Source of the DNA: Avena insularis
Taxonomy: Eukaryota > Streptophyta > Magnoliopsida > Poales > Poaceae
Length of the DNA: 64,000 bases
Direction: 5' to 3'
Assembly: GCA_023614405.1 (NCBI GenBank)
Contig: CM042688.1
Coordinates: 439,756,028 to 439,820,027, forward strand
The translations under genes were made by a program, and so were the position numbers. Each line of letters opens with the position of its first letter. The first letter of the stretch is position 1. The notes beneath the pieces are model-generated. The model searched no databases, was not told the DNA's origin, and saw only the letters and a list, made by a program, of their open reading frames with translations. This document shows positions 44,686-55,611 of this stretch, in pieces.

Positions 44686-45739
44686 CAGCAGCAGTAGCAA
44701 CAGCAGCTTCAGCTATCGCAAGGTAAGTGAACTCGTGGTTGACACTTGTGAGTTCTTGGGCTAGGAAAGTTAACTGGTGTGGAAACTTGTGAGTCTTTTG
44801 GGAAGGGAAACTTGTGAGGTTTTTATCTCATAAACTGCTGTGGAGAGTTTTTGGCTGTGGAAGCTTGTGAGGCTTTTGGCTCAAAAACTGCTGTGGAAAT
44901 TTTGTTATTTGATGCATGTGATGTGAAATGTGTCACAAACGATTAGGGCTACAAGAAATTTACGTGCACAAATGGCCCCCTAATCTCACAGTGATGTCAG
45001 CCCGCATCCGCAACAAAAAAGAAATCATCTCAGTTCTTCTTGACGAAATATCTCCGTCATAGGTAAACACCGACGTGGCCACCTTTCATTGGCCAACTAT
45101 GTAGAAGAAAGAGAAACATCACAGCCAATGATGATGTCATCACATAGAATTCATCGTTGGTAGGTGATACATCTCCCATTTTGATTTGTCAACGTGACGT
45201 TCTGCGGCTTGCCCACATGGCCTCGACTGATTGGCGCAAGCTTGGCCGTGCCAACCGTACACATGTCATCATGGCATCGAAAGGTGGCGACGAACAAAAT
45301 TCTTCACGGCGCGTGTGATGTCATAAACGGGATGTATGGCGTCCTGAACAGGTTGGATAACATCATGGATATGGAGACAACGGAATCAAGCCGTGATGGA
45401 AAAAGATGCCAGGAACTCGATGACGTTATAAACGGCGAACATGACGTTAGCAAACGTCACTGACTACCACCCGATGTGTCGTCTGCCACGTGGCCTCGGT
45501 CATGACAAAATAAAAACGCCATGAATGACCGGGCCTGGGCTGGGCCGGTCCAGTTCGCCGCGACGAAAATACAGGAACATCGTGATCGGGCGTGACATTT
45601 CCAGACAGAAAAAACATCACAGAATGAATTATGATGTGAGGACCCTGACCTATTTTTTCGTCGCAGAATTCGTCGTGGATGGCAATCTATGATGTTTTGG
45701 CCCTCATCCACGACGATATCAGATCGTCATGAACCGCCC
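44686..45739. other. CACTA 3' untranslated and subterminal region
   Basis: 44700-44900 holds repeated AACTTGTGAG/TTTTGGCT phrases and AAACTGCTGTGGA. 45020-45740 is rich in GACG/CGTC words (GACGAAAATAC, TCGTCGCAGAAT, CACGACGATATCAGATCGTC), mirroring the left subterminal region. ACAAGAAATTTACGT at about 44952 resembles an internal copy of a CACTA end. The ORFs here are not credible genes. Confidence 0.55.
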
Positions 45740-45753
45740 AGATTCTTGTAGTG
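45740..45753 (-). repeat. CACTA right terminal inverted repeat
   Basis: AGATTCTTGTAGTG is the inverted partner of 821-834. It is followed by the ATA duplication at 45754-45756. Confidence 0.95.
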
Positions 45754-45756
45754 ATA

Positions 45757-46456
45757 CTTGAGAAGACGGTGGACAAATCAAGAAAAGATTGGTCATACAA
45801 GTTAAATCACACTCTATGGGCATACCATACTGCGTTTAAAAATCCAATGGGTATGACATCTTATAAGATGGTATACAGTAAGGCATGCCATTTACCTTTA
45901 GAATTGGAACACAGAGCTTTCTAGGCAATCAAGAACCTAAATTATGATCTTAAAGCAGCAGGAGAAAAACTTTTATTAGATATCCATGCTTTAGATGAGT
46001 TTAGAACTGACGCTTATGAAAATGCTAGATTGTTTAAAGAAAAAGTGAAAATATGGCATGATAGAAATATATAAAATAAGACCTTTAAAAGTGGAGACAA
46101 AGTGTTACTCTATAATTCTCGTCTTAAGTTGTTTCTACGGAAGCTCAGATCGAAGTGGGAAGGTCCCTATATAGTTGAAGAAGCTTATTCATCGGGAGTA
46201 GTGAAGCTTCAAGGAAAACACCCTCTCTTTCATGGGTTGTAAATGGACAACGCTTGAAGCATTATCGAGTAAAAGAAGACATAAGTGCAGTCACCATACA
46301 AGTAATCACCCTAGAAGAGGTGATTAAGCAAAGATATACAAGGTATGGAAACTGCAAGAGGAACGGACTCGGGGACGAAATGAGCAACATTACGGTCAAG
46401 CTATTGACCATAAAAGAGCGCTTCATGGGAGGCAACCCATGCAAAGTAAAGGTTTG
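45757..46456 (+). pseudogene. Z1 integrase, C-terminal part
   Basis: This begins exactly where the frame stops at 820 and reads [53 protein letters not shown] and [19 protein letters not shown], the C-terminal half of gypsy integrases. In-frame stops lie after LEHRAF (about 45922) and after HDRNI (about 46072). A frameshift near 46220 precedes the last matching piece (MKHYRVKEDIS), which then stays open to 46456. Confidence 0.9.
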
Positions 46457-46667
46457 AGTAAGTTTTTAAATTTTTAATTATGTTTTAATTGAGCTTGTGT
46501 TAAATAAGGAACACTTGATGCTCTAGCGAAGAAAAAGGAAGATTGATAATGCCAAATATTGGTAGAAAATTTAAGCTATCATTTTTCTGTTAAAACTTGA
46601 TATTCCGTTAAGTTTCAGGTTAATATAGAATCCTTGGAGAAGCAGGAAATTTTTGGTGGACACAGAA
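46457..46667. other. Z1 spacer after integrase
   Basis: AT-rich spacer between integrase and the foldback-motif array. No ORF. Confidence 0.5.
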
Positions 46668-47125
46668 GGTTTAACGACCAACTATACAACGGGAATAAAA
46701 TTTCCGGCCATATAGTTGCGATCGTATAGTTGTTTCGACATCACCCCTTCCGTCCACAAAAGGTACTGATAGTTTAACGACCAACTATATGGTGGGAATA
46801 AAAAATTCGGCCTGTATAGTTGTCGTTGTATAGATATCGATGACTTTGACAAAGCTCTTTTCTGGGTACTGATAGTTTAACGACCAACTATATGGCGGGA
46901 ATAAAAATTTCGTCCGTATATTTGTGGTCGTATAGATATCGACCCATCTCCAAAAAAATATCCGGAGTACAGAAGGTTTAACGACCAAGTATACGACGGG
47001 AATACAAATTCCCGCCGGTATAGTTCCGGCCGAATAGTTGGTTCCACCGTAGAAGAAATTCTATAGTCGGTTCGTAACTATACGATGGGACCTATATGGG
47101 CAGCGCCGATATATAGTTGCTCATT
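46668..47125 (+). repeat. Array of a 60-65-bp foldback motif in Z1
   Basis: Four copies start GTTTAACGACCAACTATA and close with a second, inverted half (TATAGTTG or a variant), at about 46668-46732, 46771-46836, 46873-46936 and 46974-47041. A degenerate fifth lies at 47050-47125. Each copy has CCAACTATA and TATAGTTG arms that could pair. The same motif occurs once in each Z LTR and in inverted orientation in Z2 (61593-62022). Confidence 0.85.
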
Positions 47126-47278
47126 ACAAAAGGTGGCTAGGGTTTTTGACCTCCCTTTTTAAAGCTGATCGCATCTAACCTTTTACATTTAGTTTTGGCA
47201 GAGCTACAGCCTCCAGCCTCAAAAAATCCTCACCATCCCTATACAAGCCCCTAATAACAACAACCGTGTAGCGAAGCC

Positions 47279-47839
47279 ATGCAACCCTTCTATGTCAACA
47301 AGATTTGGAGGAAGAAAGAAGAGAAGTCCGTGAAGAGGATCAAAGAATTAGAACCTAAAGGATCATCGTCATCATCTAGCCCGGAGATCAAGCCTCTCCC
47401 AAATTGGGAGGACATGTTCCCGCAAATGATGGAGATAACGAGGCAAGCTGAGCGGGGAAAGAACAAGGATGAGTATCTCCCTAATCCCTATCACTACAAC
47501 ATAGGATCCTATTATAAACCTCCTCTTGGTCCATCACCTCTTAAACCTAAGAAGGTGCGGCAATATGAGATTCATGATAATATCTATGAGTTGGAAAAAG
47601 CTTTGAAGGCATGTGTTGAAACAATTGGAGAAGGGATTGACTCCTACTAGATGATGAGCAAAGACCTTGAGAAAAAGGTCACTGACATCGATGATAGAGT
47701 TGGTTTCTTGATTAAAATTGTTTTTGAGTTGACAGATGAGAAGAAATTCCTCAAGAAGAAAATTTTGAAGCTTCAATACGACATGGCCGAGCTTAGCATC
47801 CGCTTTGCAAGCATAGTTAAAGATGGCTACACAAAATAA
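47279..47839 (+). pseudogene. Z1 accessory ORF after pol, unknown function
   Basis: A frame of 123 residues from ATG 47279 (MQPFYVNKIWRKKEEKSVKR) ends at a TAG at 47648-47650. The same frame continues for another 62 residues to 47839. The first part is basic, with a Ser run and the segment WEDMFPQMMEITRQAERGK. The second part (MMSKDLEKKVTDIDDRV, LTDEKKFLKKKILKLQYDM) is a probable coiled coil. The in-frame stop may be a mutation, or the two parts may be separate. No known domain. The analogous ORF of Z2 is unrelated in sequence but also ends in a coiled coil. Confidence 0.55.
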
Positions 47840-48902
47840 GAGGGTGATACTCTTCCTACCCAGGAGGAGGAATTGGTACCAACAATGAGTTATTTGATCC
47901 CACCTGGCTTGATTCCAAGCTTGGGGAGATCTTTAAGACCTTGTAATCTATCTTATAAGTTTTATATTACTATTTTAGTTTTGATTAGTTCAAGTTTAGA
48001 AATAAAGTTTGCAGCATTTGAATTCCCTTAAGGAATAGTCAATCCCATTTGTGAAATTCTGGGTTTATTATTATATATGGAGCATTATTGAGTTTGTGCT
48101 TGTCTTATTGGATATATGAATGGCTTGAGTATAATTTTACTTGCACTTGATGATAACAATAGGAGTCTTCCACACCATTGGTATTAATGGACATATAAAG
48201 ATAATTTAACCGATATATTGTAAGTTCATGGTTTGATTACAAAAAGTAAAAGTAATCTGATTAGTCAAGTTAAAAAGAAACCTTGAACAAAGGAGAATTA
48301 AAAGTGTTACCAAAATAGAGTGAGAACAAGTCGAGGTAGAATCTTCAAGTCATAAAGATGCTTCATATACAATTGGAATTTGGTAATTGAGATCATTAAA
48401 TTTGGATTCCTACATGTAGTGGAATGTATGGCTAGCTTCTTTGCACAACACTTAAACAAAATTGTGAGCATATATATATATATATAAACAAGAAAAAGGA
48501 AAATCAAGAAAAAGAGTGAATGTGCAAAGAGCAAATAGGAATACACCACTATATTGTGATATGACAAAGAAGTGTTTTGAGATATTGAATCCCAAGTGAA
48601 TATATTAATCCTAAAACACTTGGGACTACATCGCTGACTCATTCAGTCAAACCAAATACTTCTACATCATATTGAGATTCATCTTTTGTGAACTGTTGAT
48701 CACTATGGTGTGGAAGCCTTCTAATATCATTCAGATGGTTCGAGTAAGGTACTATTCATGAACTTATTCCTATGTATCATATATGATAAACACATGCTGC
48801 AACTGCCGCATTTATTTTATCGACTCAGCTTCATGAATATGAGGATCACATCCATTAAGCTAAACTTTCTCGGGACGAGCAAGAGTCTAAGCTTGGGGAA
48901 GC
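47840..48902 (+). other. Z1 3' non-coding region and polypurine tract
   Basis: 47900-48900 aligns with 62965-63970 of Z2 almost throughout (ATTCCAAGCTTGGGGAGATC, then GTAATCTATCTTATAAG). It ends in the purine-rich AAGCTTGGGGAAGC, the polypurine tract directly before the LTR. A TA microsatellite lies at about 48471-48486. No gene. Confidence 0.8.
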
Positions 48903-50313
48903 TGATGAGTGCATATTTGCATCATGTTTTATATTTTTATTTTTGCATTATAGATGTAGGATCTTGGTATTTTATGGTGTTCGCACGCACATTTTATGTC
49001 TGTTTTCACCAGGATCAGGATAGATGATGGATACAATGGACACAATCCTTGGAGTTGTTGTACTGGGGAGAAAAGGAGTCAAAAACAACGTAAATCGCTT
49101 ATTTGGGAAATATCAATAACACCAGAAGAAAACCCGAAGCGACCAAGGCATCCATAGAGTTTAACGACCAACTATATGACTGGAATACTTTTTCCGGTCG
49201 TATAGTTGCGGTCGTATAGTTGGCGCCACCACTGCATGCTGAAATAGTTTCACCCCGTGCAACTGGATTGGGGAGAAGACATACAGAACACCCAGAAATT
49301 GCCAAAAACCTCACCTCCGGAAGGAATCTGGAGGGGGAACTTTCCCTAGGGATCCATCTTCACCCTACGTAGATCTGGGAGGCCAAGGCATCGATCTTCA
49401 TCTTCATCAATCGTTGCACCACCATCATCTCCATCCATCCCATCTTCACCCATCTAGATCTTGTTGTAATTTCCATACTCGTTGTGGATTTATACAAGAA
49501 CTATTCATATACAATTGATTCCATTACCATTGCTATGATGTTGATTACCTTCATGTCTAAGTAGATCTTTAGTTCTTGGGAGATGAAGAAACCTAGCATA
49601 TGATTGAGATAAGATTGAGATTATTATGTTATACATCATTATGTGTATGAGTTAATTGTCTTCATCTTGATGTTGGGAGTTGTGCACCTCCTTAATATTT
49701 GCCTCTTATGGGGACTGGATGAAGGGGATTACTTTTTAGTAGACGGAGGGATGATAACACTCACTGTGACTATAAAGCTGTTGTCATTTTTTACGTACTA
49801 ACTTGGGGAATGAAGGAGAACTCATAAAGCCATGTCCATACCACGGGAGAAATCCATTAATAGCGGGATAATACGATTGATGTGGTTTATCCGTCAGCTG
49901 TGGTTATGAAGGATGATGTGAGCAGTGGTTGATGCCTATTTGTCCATATATGGATCTCCTCCCACATACATACATATCATGAGAATATTCATTATAATAA
50001 TCTTGATTGCTTAGTCTAAATTGGTAGTGGTGTATCCACCACTCCCTGAGAACGCCTTTTTCCCTATTGCAGTTCTAAGTTCTTCTACATACGCGATTCT
50101 TACTTTGTGCATTAAGTTTTACTTTACTTTACTTGCTTCGTTCAATCAAAAACCCAAAAACAATTATACCTTTCTTGCATCTTAAAGTTATTCCTTAAGT
50201 ACTACTTTTAGTTTTAGTTAAAAGCATTTTAGTCTTTCGCCTACCGCTGCCTGTGGGATCGATATCTTTATTTCCAAACTAGCTACAAACAATTTGTGCA
50301 CTTGTAGTCATCA
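48903..50313 (+). repeat. Z1 3' LTR
   Basis: This 1411-bp LTR starts TGATGAGTGCATATTTGC and ends GTAGTCATCA. It aligns along its length with the 1403-bp LTR of Z2 (56549-57951). One foldback-motif copy lies at about 49159-49222. Confidence 0.92.
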
Positions 50314-50507
50314 CGTAGCTTCCTAGATGCAAAGAACACAGCATAAGCCGGCTTTTCATTATGCGGATACCGCTCCTTCGATTCAGTTAGGACTTCACTC
50401 AAATAGTAAATCTGACGCTGCACCAAGTGTTCCTGTTTTTCCTCTAGTCTTTCCACCACCATGACGATGCTAACGAATCTGCTTGTCATAGCCAGATAAA
50501 GCAACAT
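50314..50507 (-). pseudogene. W RNase H, truncated
   Basis: LLYLAMTSRFVSIVMVVERL, RQIYYLSEVLTESKERYP and KPAYAVFFASRKLR are the N-terminal half of a Tat-type RNase H. It ends at the Z1 LTR. The last residues of the open frame come from the LTR and are not part of the protein. Confidence 0.85.
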
Positions 50508-50560
50508 CAGTTCGCGAGGTTCCAGCGCTGCAATGATAGAAGCAGACGAGAGTACTGCTT

Positions 50561-51285
50561 TCAGGTCTTGTAGTGCAGCTTCATCTTCATCAGTCCAAAC
50601 AAATATTTTGGTCTTTTCAGGAGCTTGTACAGTGGTGCAGCTCTTTCACCGAGCCGGCTTACAAATCGACTGACTGCAGCAATGCAACCAGTTATCCTTT
50701 GAACGTCCTTCAGGCAAGTCGGCCTAGAAATATTGAGTATAGCCTTAATTTTGTCTCGGTTCACCTCTATGCCTCTTTGAGACACAATGAAACCTAACAA
50801 TTTTCCGGCTGGTATTCCAAAGAAACACTTCTTCCGGTTAAGCATAATGTTGTATTTGCGTAGATTGGCGAACGTTTCCTCCAAGTCGGAAATTAAGGTT
50901 TCCTTCTTTTTGGACATCACCACTATGTCATCCACATATGCATGTACATTGCGGCCTATTTGATTATGGAGGCAATGCTGCATAGTGCGTTGGTATGTAG
51001 CTCCTGTGTTCTTGAGCCCAAAGGGCATTGTAACAAAATATAAGGTTCCGAAGGGGGTTATGAATGAAGTTTTGACTTTGTCTGATTCCTTCATCTGGAA
51101 TTGTGATAACCAGAGTAAGCATCGAGAAAACATAGGAGTTCCGAGCCTGCCGTAGAGTCGATAACTTGATCAATTCTAGGTAGAGCAAACTGATCTTTGG
51201 GATAATCCTTGTTCAAGGCCGTATAATCAACACATATCCTTAATTCAGTGGTGTCCTTTTTAGGGACCATTACAGGATTGGCCAA
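50561..51285 (-). pseudogene. W reverse transcriptase
   Basis: The N-terminal part (51285-51091) reads NPVMVPKKDTTELRICVDYT and FALPRIDQVIDSTAG. After a frameshift near 51095 the rest (51133-50561) reads KTSFITPFGTLYFVTMPFGL, the catalytic block AYVDDIVVMSK, then LNRKKCFFGIPAGKLLGFIV and ITGCIAAVSRFVSRLGERAA. The YVDD aspartates are present, but the shift and a stop before RNase H inactivate the gene. Confidence 0.9.
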
Positions 51286-51315
51286 CCACTCAGTGTGGAT
51301 GATCTCTTCTATGAA

Positions 51316-51657
51316 TCAGGCTAACTTGAGCCAGGTTAATTCCTTAGATATTACTTTTCGCTTTTCATCGCCAAAACATCGTAATGATTGTTTGATGGGT
51401 TTAGCGTTTGGGTGTACATTTAGAGAGGGCTTGGCAAGTTCCCTAGGTACTCCGATCATGTCAGATGGCTGCCATGTGAAGATATCTTGATTGGCTTGGA
51501 GGAACTTGACGCGCATGCTTTCCAATGCGCTATCTAAACCTACACCTATCTGAGTCACCTTGGAGGGGTCATCATCCTTCAACGGCGTCGTCTTCGTCTC
51601 TTCCGATGCCTTGAACTCCGGAGTCGGATTTGTCACCTCTTTCTTCATTGCGGGCAT
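51316..51657 (-). pseudogene. W protease-RT linker
   Basis: The frame contains MRVKFLQANQDIFTWQPSDM, GVPRELAKPSLNVHPNAKPI and KQSLRCFGDEKRKVISKE, the conserved segment that precedes RT in Tat elements. It ends in a stop just before the RT block. Confidence 0.8.
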
Positions 51658-51747
51658 CTCGGACGGGTCAATGGTCTTCTTGATCTCCTAGTACTCTTGG
51701 GCATACAGTACGGCTTCAGCAAAGGCCGCATTTCCAACCTCGCACTC

Positions 51748-52150
51748 TTAGGCTTTTTTTGGGTCTCCCCTGATGGTGATCACGCCCTTGGGACCTAGAA
51801 TTTTCATCATATTGTAGATGTAACACGGACGAGCCATAAAAGCCCAGTAAGCCGGTCGTCCAAACATAGCATGGTATGCTCTCCTGAACGGGACCACTTC
51901 GGAGGAAATTGCTGCCGTCCGGTAGTTCTTTGGAGTTCCAAAAGTAACGTCCAAAGTGATCTCTCCCATAGAATTTGCTTGTCTTCTTGGGATAACTCCA
52001 TGAAAGATCATAGAGCTATGATTCAGCTGATTTTCCGAGATCCTCATCCGACACAGCATTTCGACATAGAGGATGTTGATGCTACTGCCACCATCCATGA
52101 GGGTCTTGGAGAAACCATAGCCGTCAATAAGTGGATTGACAACTAAAGCG
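51748..52150 (-). pseudogene. W protease
   Basis: The frame from 52098 begins MDGGSSINILYVEMLCRM. The DGG replaces the DTG/DSG active-site triplet, a substitution often seen in Tat elements. It continues ITLDVTFGTPKNYRTAAISS and VVPFRRAYHAMFGRPAYWAF. A few matching residues precede the start shown. It closes at a stop at 51748. Confidence 0.8.
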
Positions 52151-52379
52151 TACTTTCCTCACATGTGCAACTTAGGTGGATGATCAGCACGGTCAAAGGT
52201 GATTGTCACTTCCAACCAATCCAAAAACTTAGGGACAGACGGAGCAGTTGCGTTGAGATCATGCAAAATTGCTTTCTTGACCTTAGTTGGTTGAGACCCA
52301 AGGAAAGTGACATAAGTGTCTTTCTTGGTTGGGAAGTTCTTCTTTCCATCCGACTTGGGATTTGAAGGCTCCGCTTCCT

Positions 52380-53700
52380 CCATGTAGGAGTCTTCCTTGG
52401 TCTTTTTTTATTTTTCAGGATTCTTCTTTCCATTTCTTTGCTTGGCCCTGCAGCCAGCAGATTCGTCTTTCTTGATGTCATCGCTGAAACGACACTGGGT
52501 ATTTGTGTGGGACGAGCCCCCGTTGGCATCTAAGTGATGCACACATGGATTGTTGGCAATGTCGGCCCAAGAGTAGGTTTTTCCAGGTTGCTGGTATCCT
52601 CTACCTTGGACTCTAGATGTCCCACGACCACGGCCGCCTCCGCGCCCTCCTCGTCCTCCAGACCCGAAAGTAGCATTGACAACCGTTGTTTCCGTGTTGG
52701 GATTTTCTCCCGAGGTGTTCTTGCCCTTCTGAGTTTGTTGCTTCGGCTATTTTCCCGACTGTGGTACAACCAGGACATTCAGTAGTCCTTCTGCGTCATC
52801 ATCGGTGTCTACATATTTGCTCTCCGTCTCTATCATCTCCCCCAGATCATTGACTTTGTCGCACTTCAAACAGTGACGTAGTAAACCAATTGGGAGCCCT
52901 GCAATGAAATCTTCAATCATGGTTTCATTTACTCCCTCACAGGAGTTCTTGGTGTCGATCCGTCATCCGAGATAATCTCGGCAAGTTTCTCTGGCTTTCT
53001 GGGTGCAACGCTGTAGGTCTTCTACCGTACAGGGCCTCCGTATGTGCCTTCGTAATTCCGAAAGAATGCGCTTTGCATATCATACCAGTTATGGATGGTC
53101 TTTTCCAGAAGATCATGGAGCCAGTATCGTGTCGTCTTCCTCAACATAAGTGGGAGATATAAGGTCATGACCAAGCTATTTCTACCTCTGGCGATGCGGC
53201 AAGCCTGGAAAAAATCCTGAAGCCAACTGTCTGGCCAGGCCACACCATCATAGGGTTGGATGTGTCTTGAGATAGAAAATCCTTCCGGGAAGTTTGTTTG
53301 TCAAATGCGCGGTCCGAAGCACTTTGGACCCACATAAATATTTTCGGACTCGTAGTTCCGCGCCTCTATGTTAGAGTTGATCTGGTGCCTCGTGTCACTT
53401 GGTGATAGAGAACACTGTCTTGGTTGTTCACTATGGCTATGATGCCTTGGAGACGGACTTCTGCTTCTACCACCACCTCCTCCGCCACGACGCCCTCCTT
53501 GGCCTCCTCTAGAGCCGCTATGATGGCTGCTTGGTGGAGAGGGTGGTGCGGGTGGATTGTTTTCGGCTGAGTGCCAGCCTCCATCCAGAGCATCGTTATT
53601 CCGGTTCTGAGGAGGGTATTGATTACGACGAGCCCTCTGTCGGCTTTACTTGGCATGGTGTCCGTCATTCCTTCATCCGTCATTTCCCCCATTGTGATGA
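52380..53700 (-). pseudogene. W gag, frameshifted
   Basis: MAWPDSWLQDFFQACRIARG and LEKTIHNWYDMQSAFFRNYE (53243-53050) are the Tat gag core. Matching text continues in other frames to about 52800. A Gly/Arg-rich segment follows at about 52620-52680. A Cys/His block at about 52490-52550 may be the zinc knuckle. A Glu/Gly-rich frame at 53692-53366 covers the N-terminal side. At least three frameshifts and several stops. Confidence 0.75.
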
Positions 53701-55593
53701 GGTTTAGCCGGACAGCTTGTATGTCTAGGAAGTGGCATCCTGTGTCAGTCCTCCTCCCGACGTCGCTCTTCTTCGTCTTCCCTGCGATTATTCGACTGTC
53801 GACGGGGAGGCTGCCTTGGAACTAGTGCTGCAACTACGCTTCACTCCGTGGCAGAGCAACATTGCTCCAATCACGTGCGGCTATGTGCTGTTGCCCTAAA
53901 GATCCGGTTCTTGAGTAGTTGTCTTCCCGACAGTCAGGACGGTGATGCTGTTCCGGATCCCGTCGGGGCCTTACGTCATGCCAAGCCGCATCCGTGCGAC
54001 ATTGGTTGGATTTGGAGACCAGTTTTCTTCTCCCAAATTTCGCGGCCTTCTGTTGCTCCAGACCCTTTGTAAGTAGCTTTACGCCCAATCGGATTTGATC
54101 TGGGTTTGGATTGCTCGCCAGGATATCTCAGGATGTAGCAGTGTTTTCCACTAGTGTTCTATACACCAGATCTCCCTTGCTGTCAAGCCGAGGTTCTCCC
54201 TTGATGATGTCATCTCCCTCAAAGAGGGTCTTGTGGACTTCCAAATTTTTGTTAGCCCATACAGGGCCATTCCGGGTCCTCTAGTGTTGCAGGGAGTTGA
54301 ACTGTCATGCGGCCGCAATGCGCTTTTTCTTAACCAAGAGATTATTATCTTCATCTAGAAGTACTTGGCGATGCGCTTCTAGGGCTTGGGTCCTTTCTTC
54401 TAGCTCTACAGGTGTAAGTTCTGCAGCGGTAGGGATTGGAGTGGTTAACTCGTCTCAGATAAGCTTACGGGCACCAGGCGTAACCACGTGTGCATCCACC
54501 AGAGTTTCCTTTGGCTCGTCTAGGATTAGGGCTCCATCCGAGTGTTCCTCGTATTCTTCGGTGATTACCTCCTCAGTCAGAGGGTCCTTTGCCGGAGTTT
54601 TCTTCGTCTTCTTTGCCTTATTGGCAGTGCCGGTAGCAAAGACGGCTTTAGGTCCGTTTCCTGGAGTCAAGCTCTAAACAGTACTTTCAGACATCTAGAC
54701 GTTGGGATTACCACAGAGATCCATATCATCATGCGATTTGGGAGAGTTTTCTCCGGATCTTTCATCCATGCCTTCTCCTTCTTATGCAACTTTGGAGTTG
54801 TACTCTTCTTCATACTCCACGAAGAACTTTCGGAAATCCGCTGACATCATCAAATCATCCGAAGATGCTGGTAAGTCAGTTTTTGTTCTGATTGCCTCCA
54901 GCACCGAGTCTTTGTTGTCTCCAACATCGGAAGAGACGGATCCGGATCCAACATATCCGACAAAGTGCGATGCGTGTGTCATGAGGTAGTTGTGGCTTTT
55001 GTCGTGGGCTTCCTCGAAATGTCTGATGGTCTCGAGAATCTGATCCACGCTGGCGTCATGCAGCATCATACGCATCAACGTGTACCTGAGGAAAGGTTGA
55101 TCCGTTTCGGCATTGGTAGAGCCAGAACCAAAGTTGTTGTCTTGCTCCTCCTGGATTTCGACCTTGTTGGGAAGATCGATCTAGGATTCGGCCTTGCTAG
55201 GGAGATCCACTCTAGATTCAATGTTCACTATAAGATCTGCTTTAGGCTCAGCTTTCTCCACTATCTCCGCGTTAGGTGCGGGCTGGGTGGGATTTCGATT
55301 TTCTGGGATCCGGAACTCTGCCGCCTCCGCTGACAAAGTGGACCCCGAAGCTTCTTCTACCTCTCGTCACCGCTGGGGTGGGTGGGGCAGGTTCAGCAAA
55401 ACCGATGTAAACATCGATCTCACTGAAAGACATGAGGGTGTAGGCAGTCACGGCCTCCCTAGCCGGGATCCAGGTCTCGTCAAGAACAACAAGAGGGACG
55501 TCGCTGGCATAGAGGACGCGGCAGACGTTAATTTTCTTGCCGATTCCGATTCTTGCAAATTCCGCTTGGAACGCAGATCCGAAGCTCACTTTC
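53701..55593 (-). other. W leader region with remnant ORFs
   Basis: Between primer site and gag core lie several partial minus-strand frames, including 55078-54782 (VDQILETIRHFEEAHDKSHN), 54670-54455 (Lys/Thr/Pro-rich) and 55560-55272. Tat elements often have a long leader or an extra ORF before gag, and these may be its remains. I cannot assign a function. The plus-strand ORFs are overlaps. Confidence 0.5.
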
Positions 55594-55611
55594 CCCACGG
55601 TGGGCGCCAAC
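55594..55611 (-). other. W primer binding site
   Basis: On the minus strand GTTGGCGCCCACCGTGGG follows directly after the 5' LTR. It is the primer-site form seen in Tat-type elements. Confidence 0.7.

Larger units (their letters stand above)
821..45753 (+). mobile_element. CACTA (En/Spm-type) DNA transposon, hosting nested elements
   Basis: The termini are CACTAGAAGAATCT at 821 and AGATTCTTGTAGTG ending at 45753. These are inverted repeats that match at 13 of 14 positions, flanked by the 3-bp duplication ATA typical of the superfamily. The insertion lies inside a gypsy integrase codon series that is continuous without it, which fixes both ends. Subtracting gypsy X (11175-34082) and the solo LTR (35970-40602) with their duplications leaves about 17.4 kb. 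Inside are captured gene fragments on the left, tandem arrays and a broken plant-transposase gene on the right. I see no TNP2 transposase, so the copy is probably non-autonomous. Confidence 0.94.
45754..50313 (+). mobile_element. Z1 Ty3/gypsy retrotransposon, right fragment
   Basis: This is the rest of Z1 after the CACTA: integrase C-terminal part, foldback-motif array, an accessory ORF, 3' non-coding sequence, polypurine tract and 3' LTR (48903-50313). The LTR ends abruptly inside the RNase H gene of element W, so Z1 is inserted in W. The expected target duplication next to the LTR is CGTAG at 50314-50318. Its partner would lie left of the window. Confidence 0.9.
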
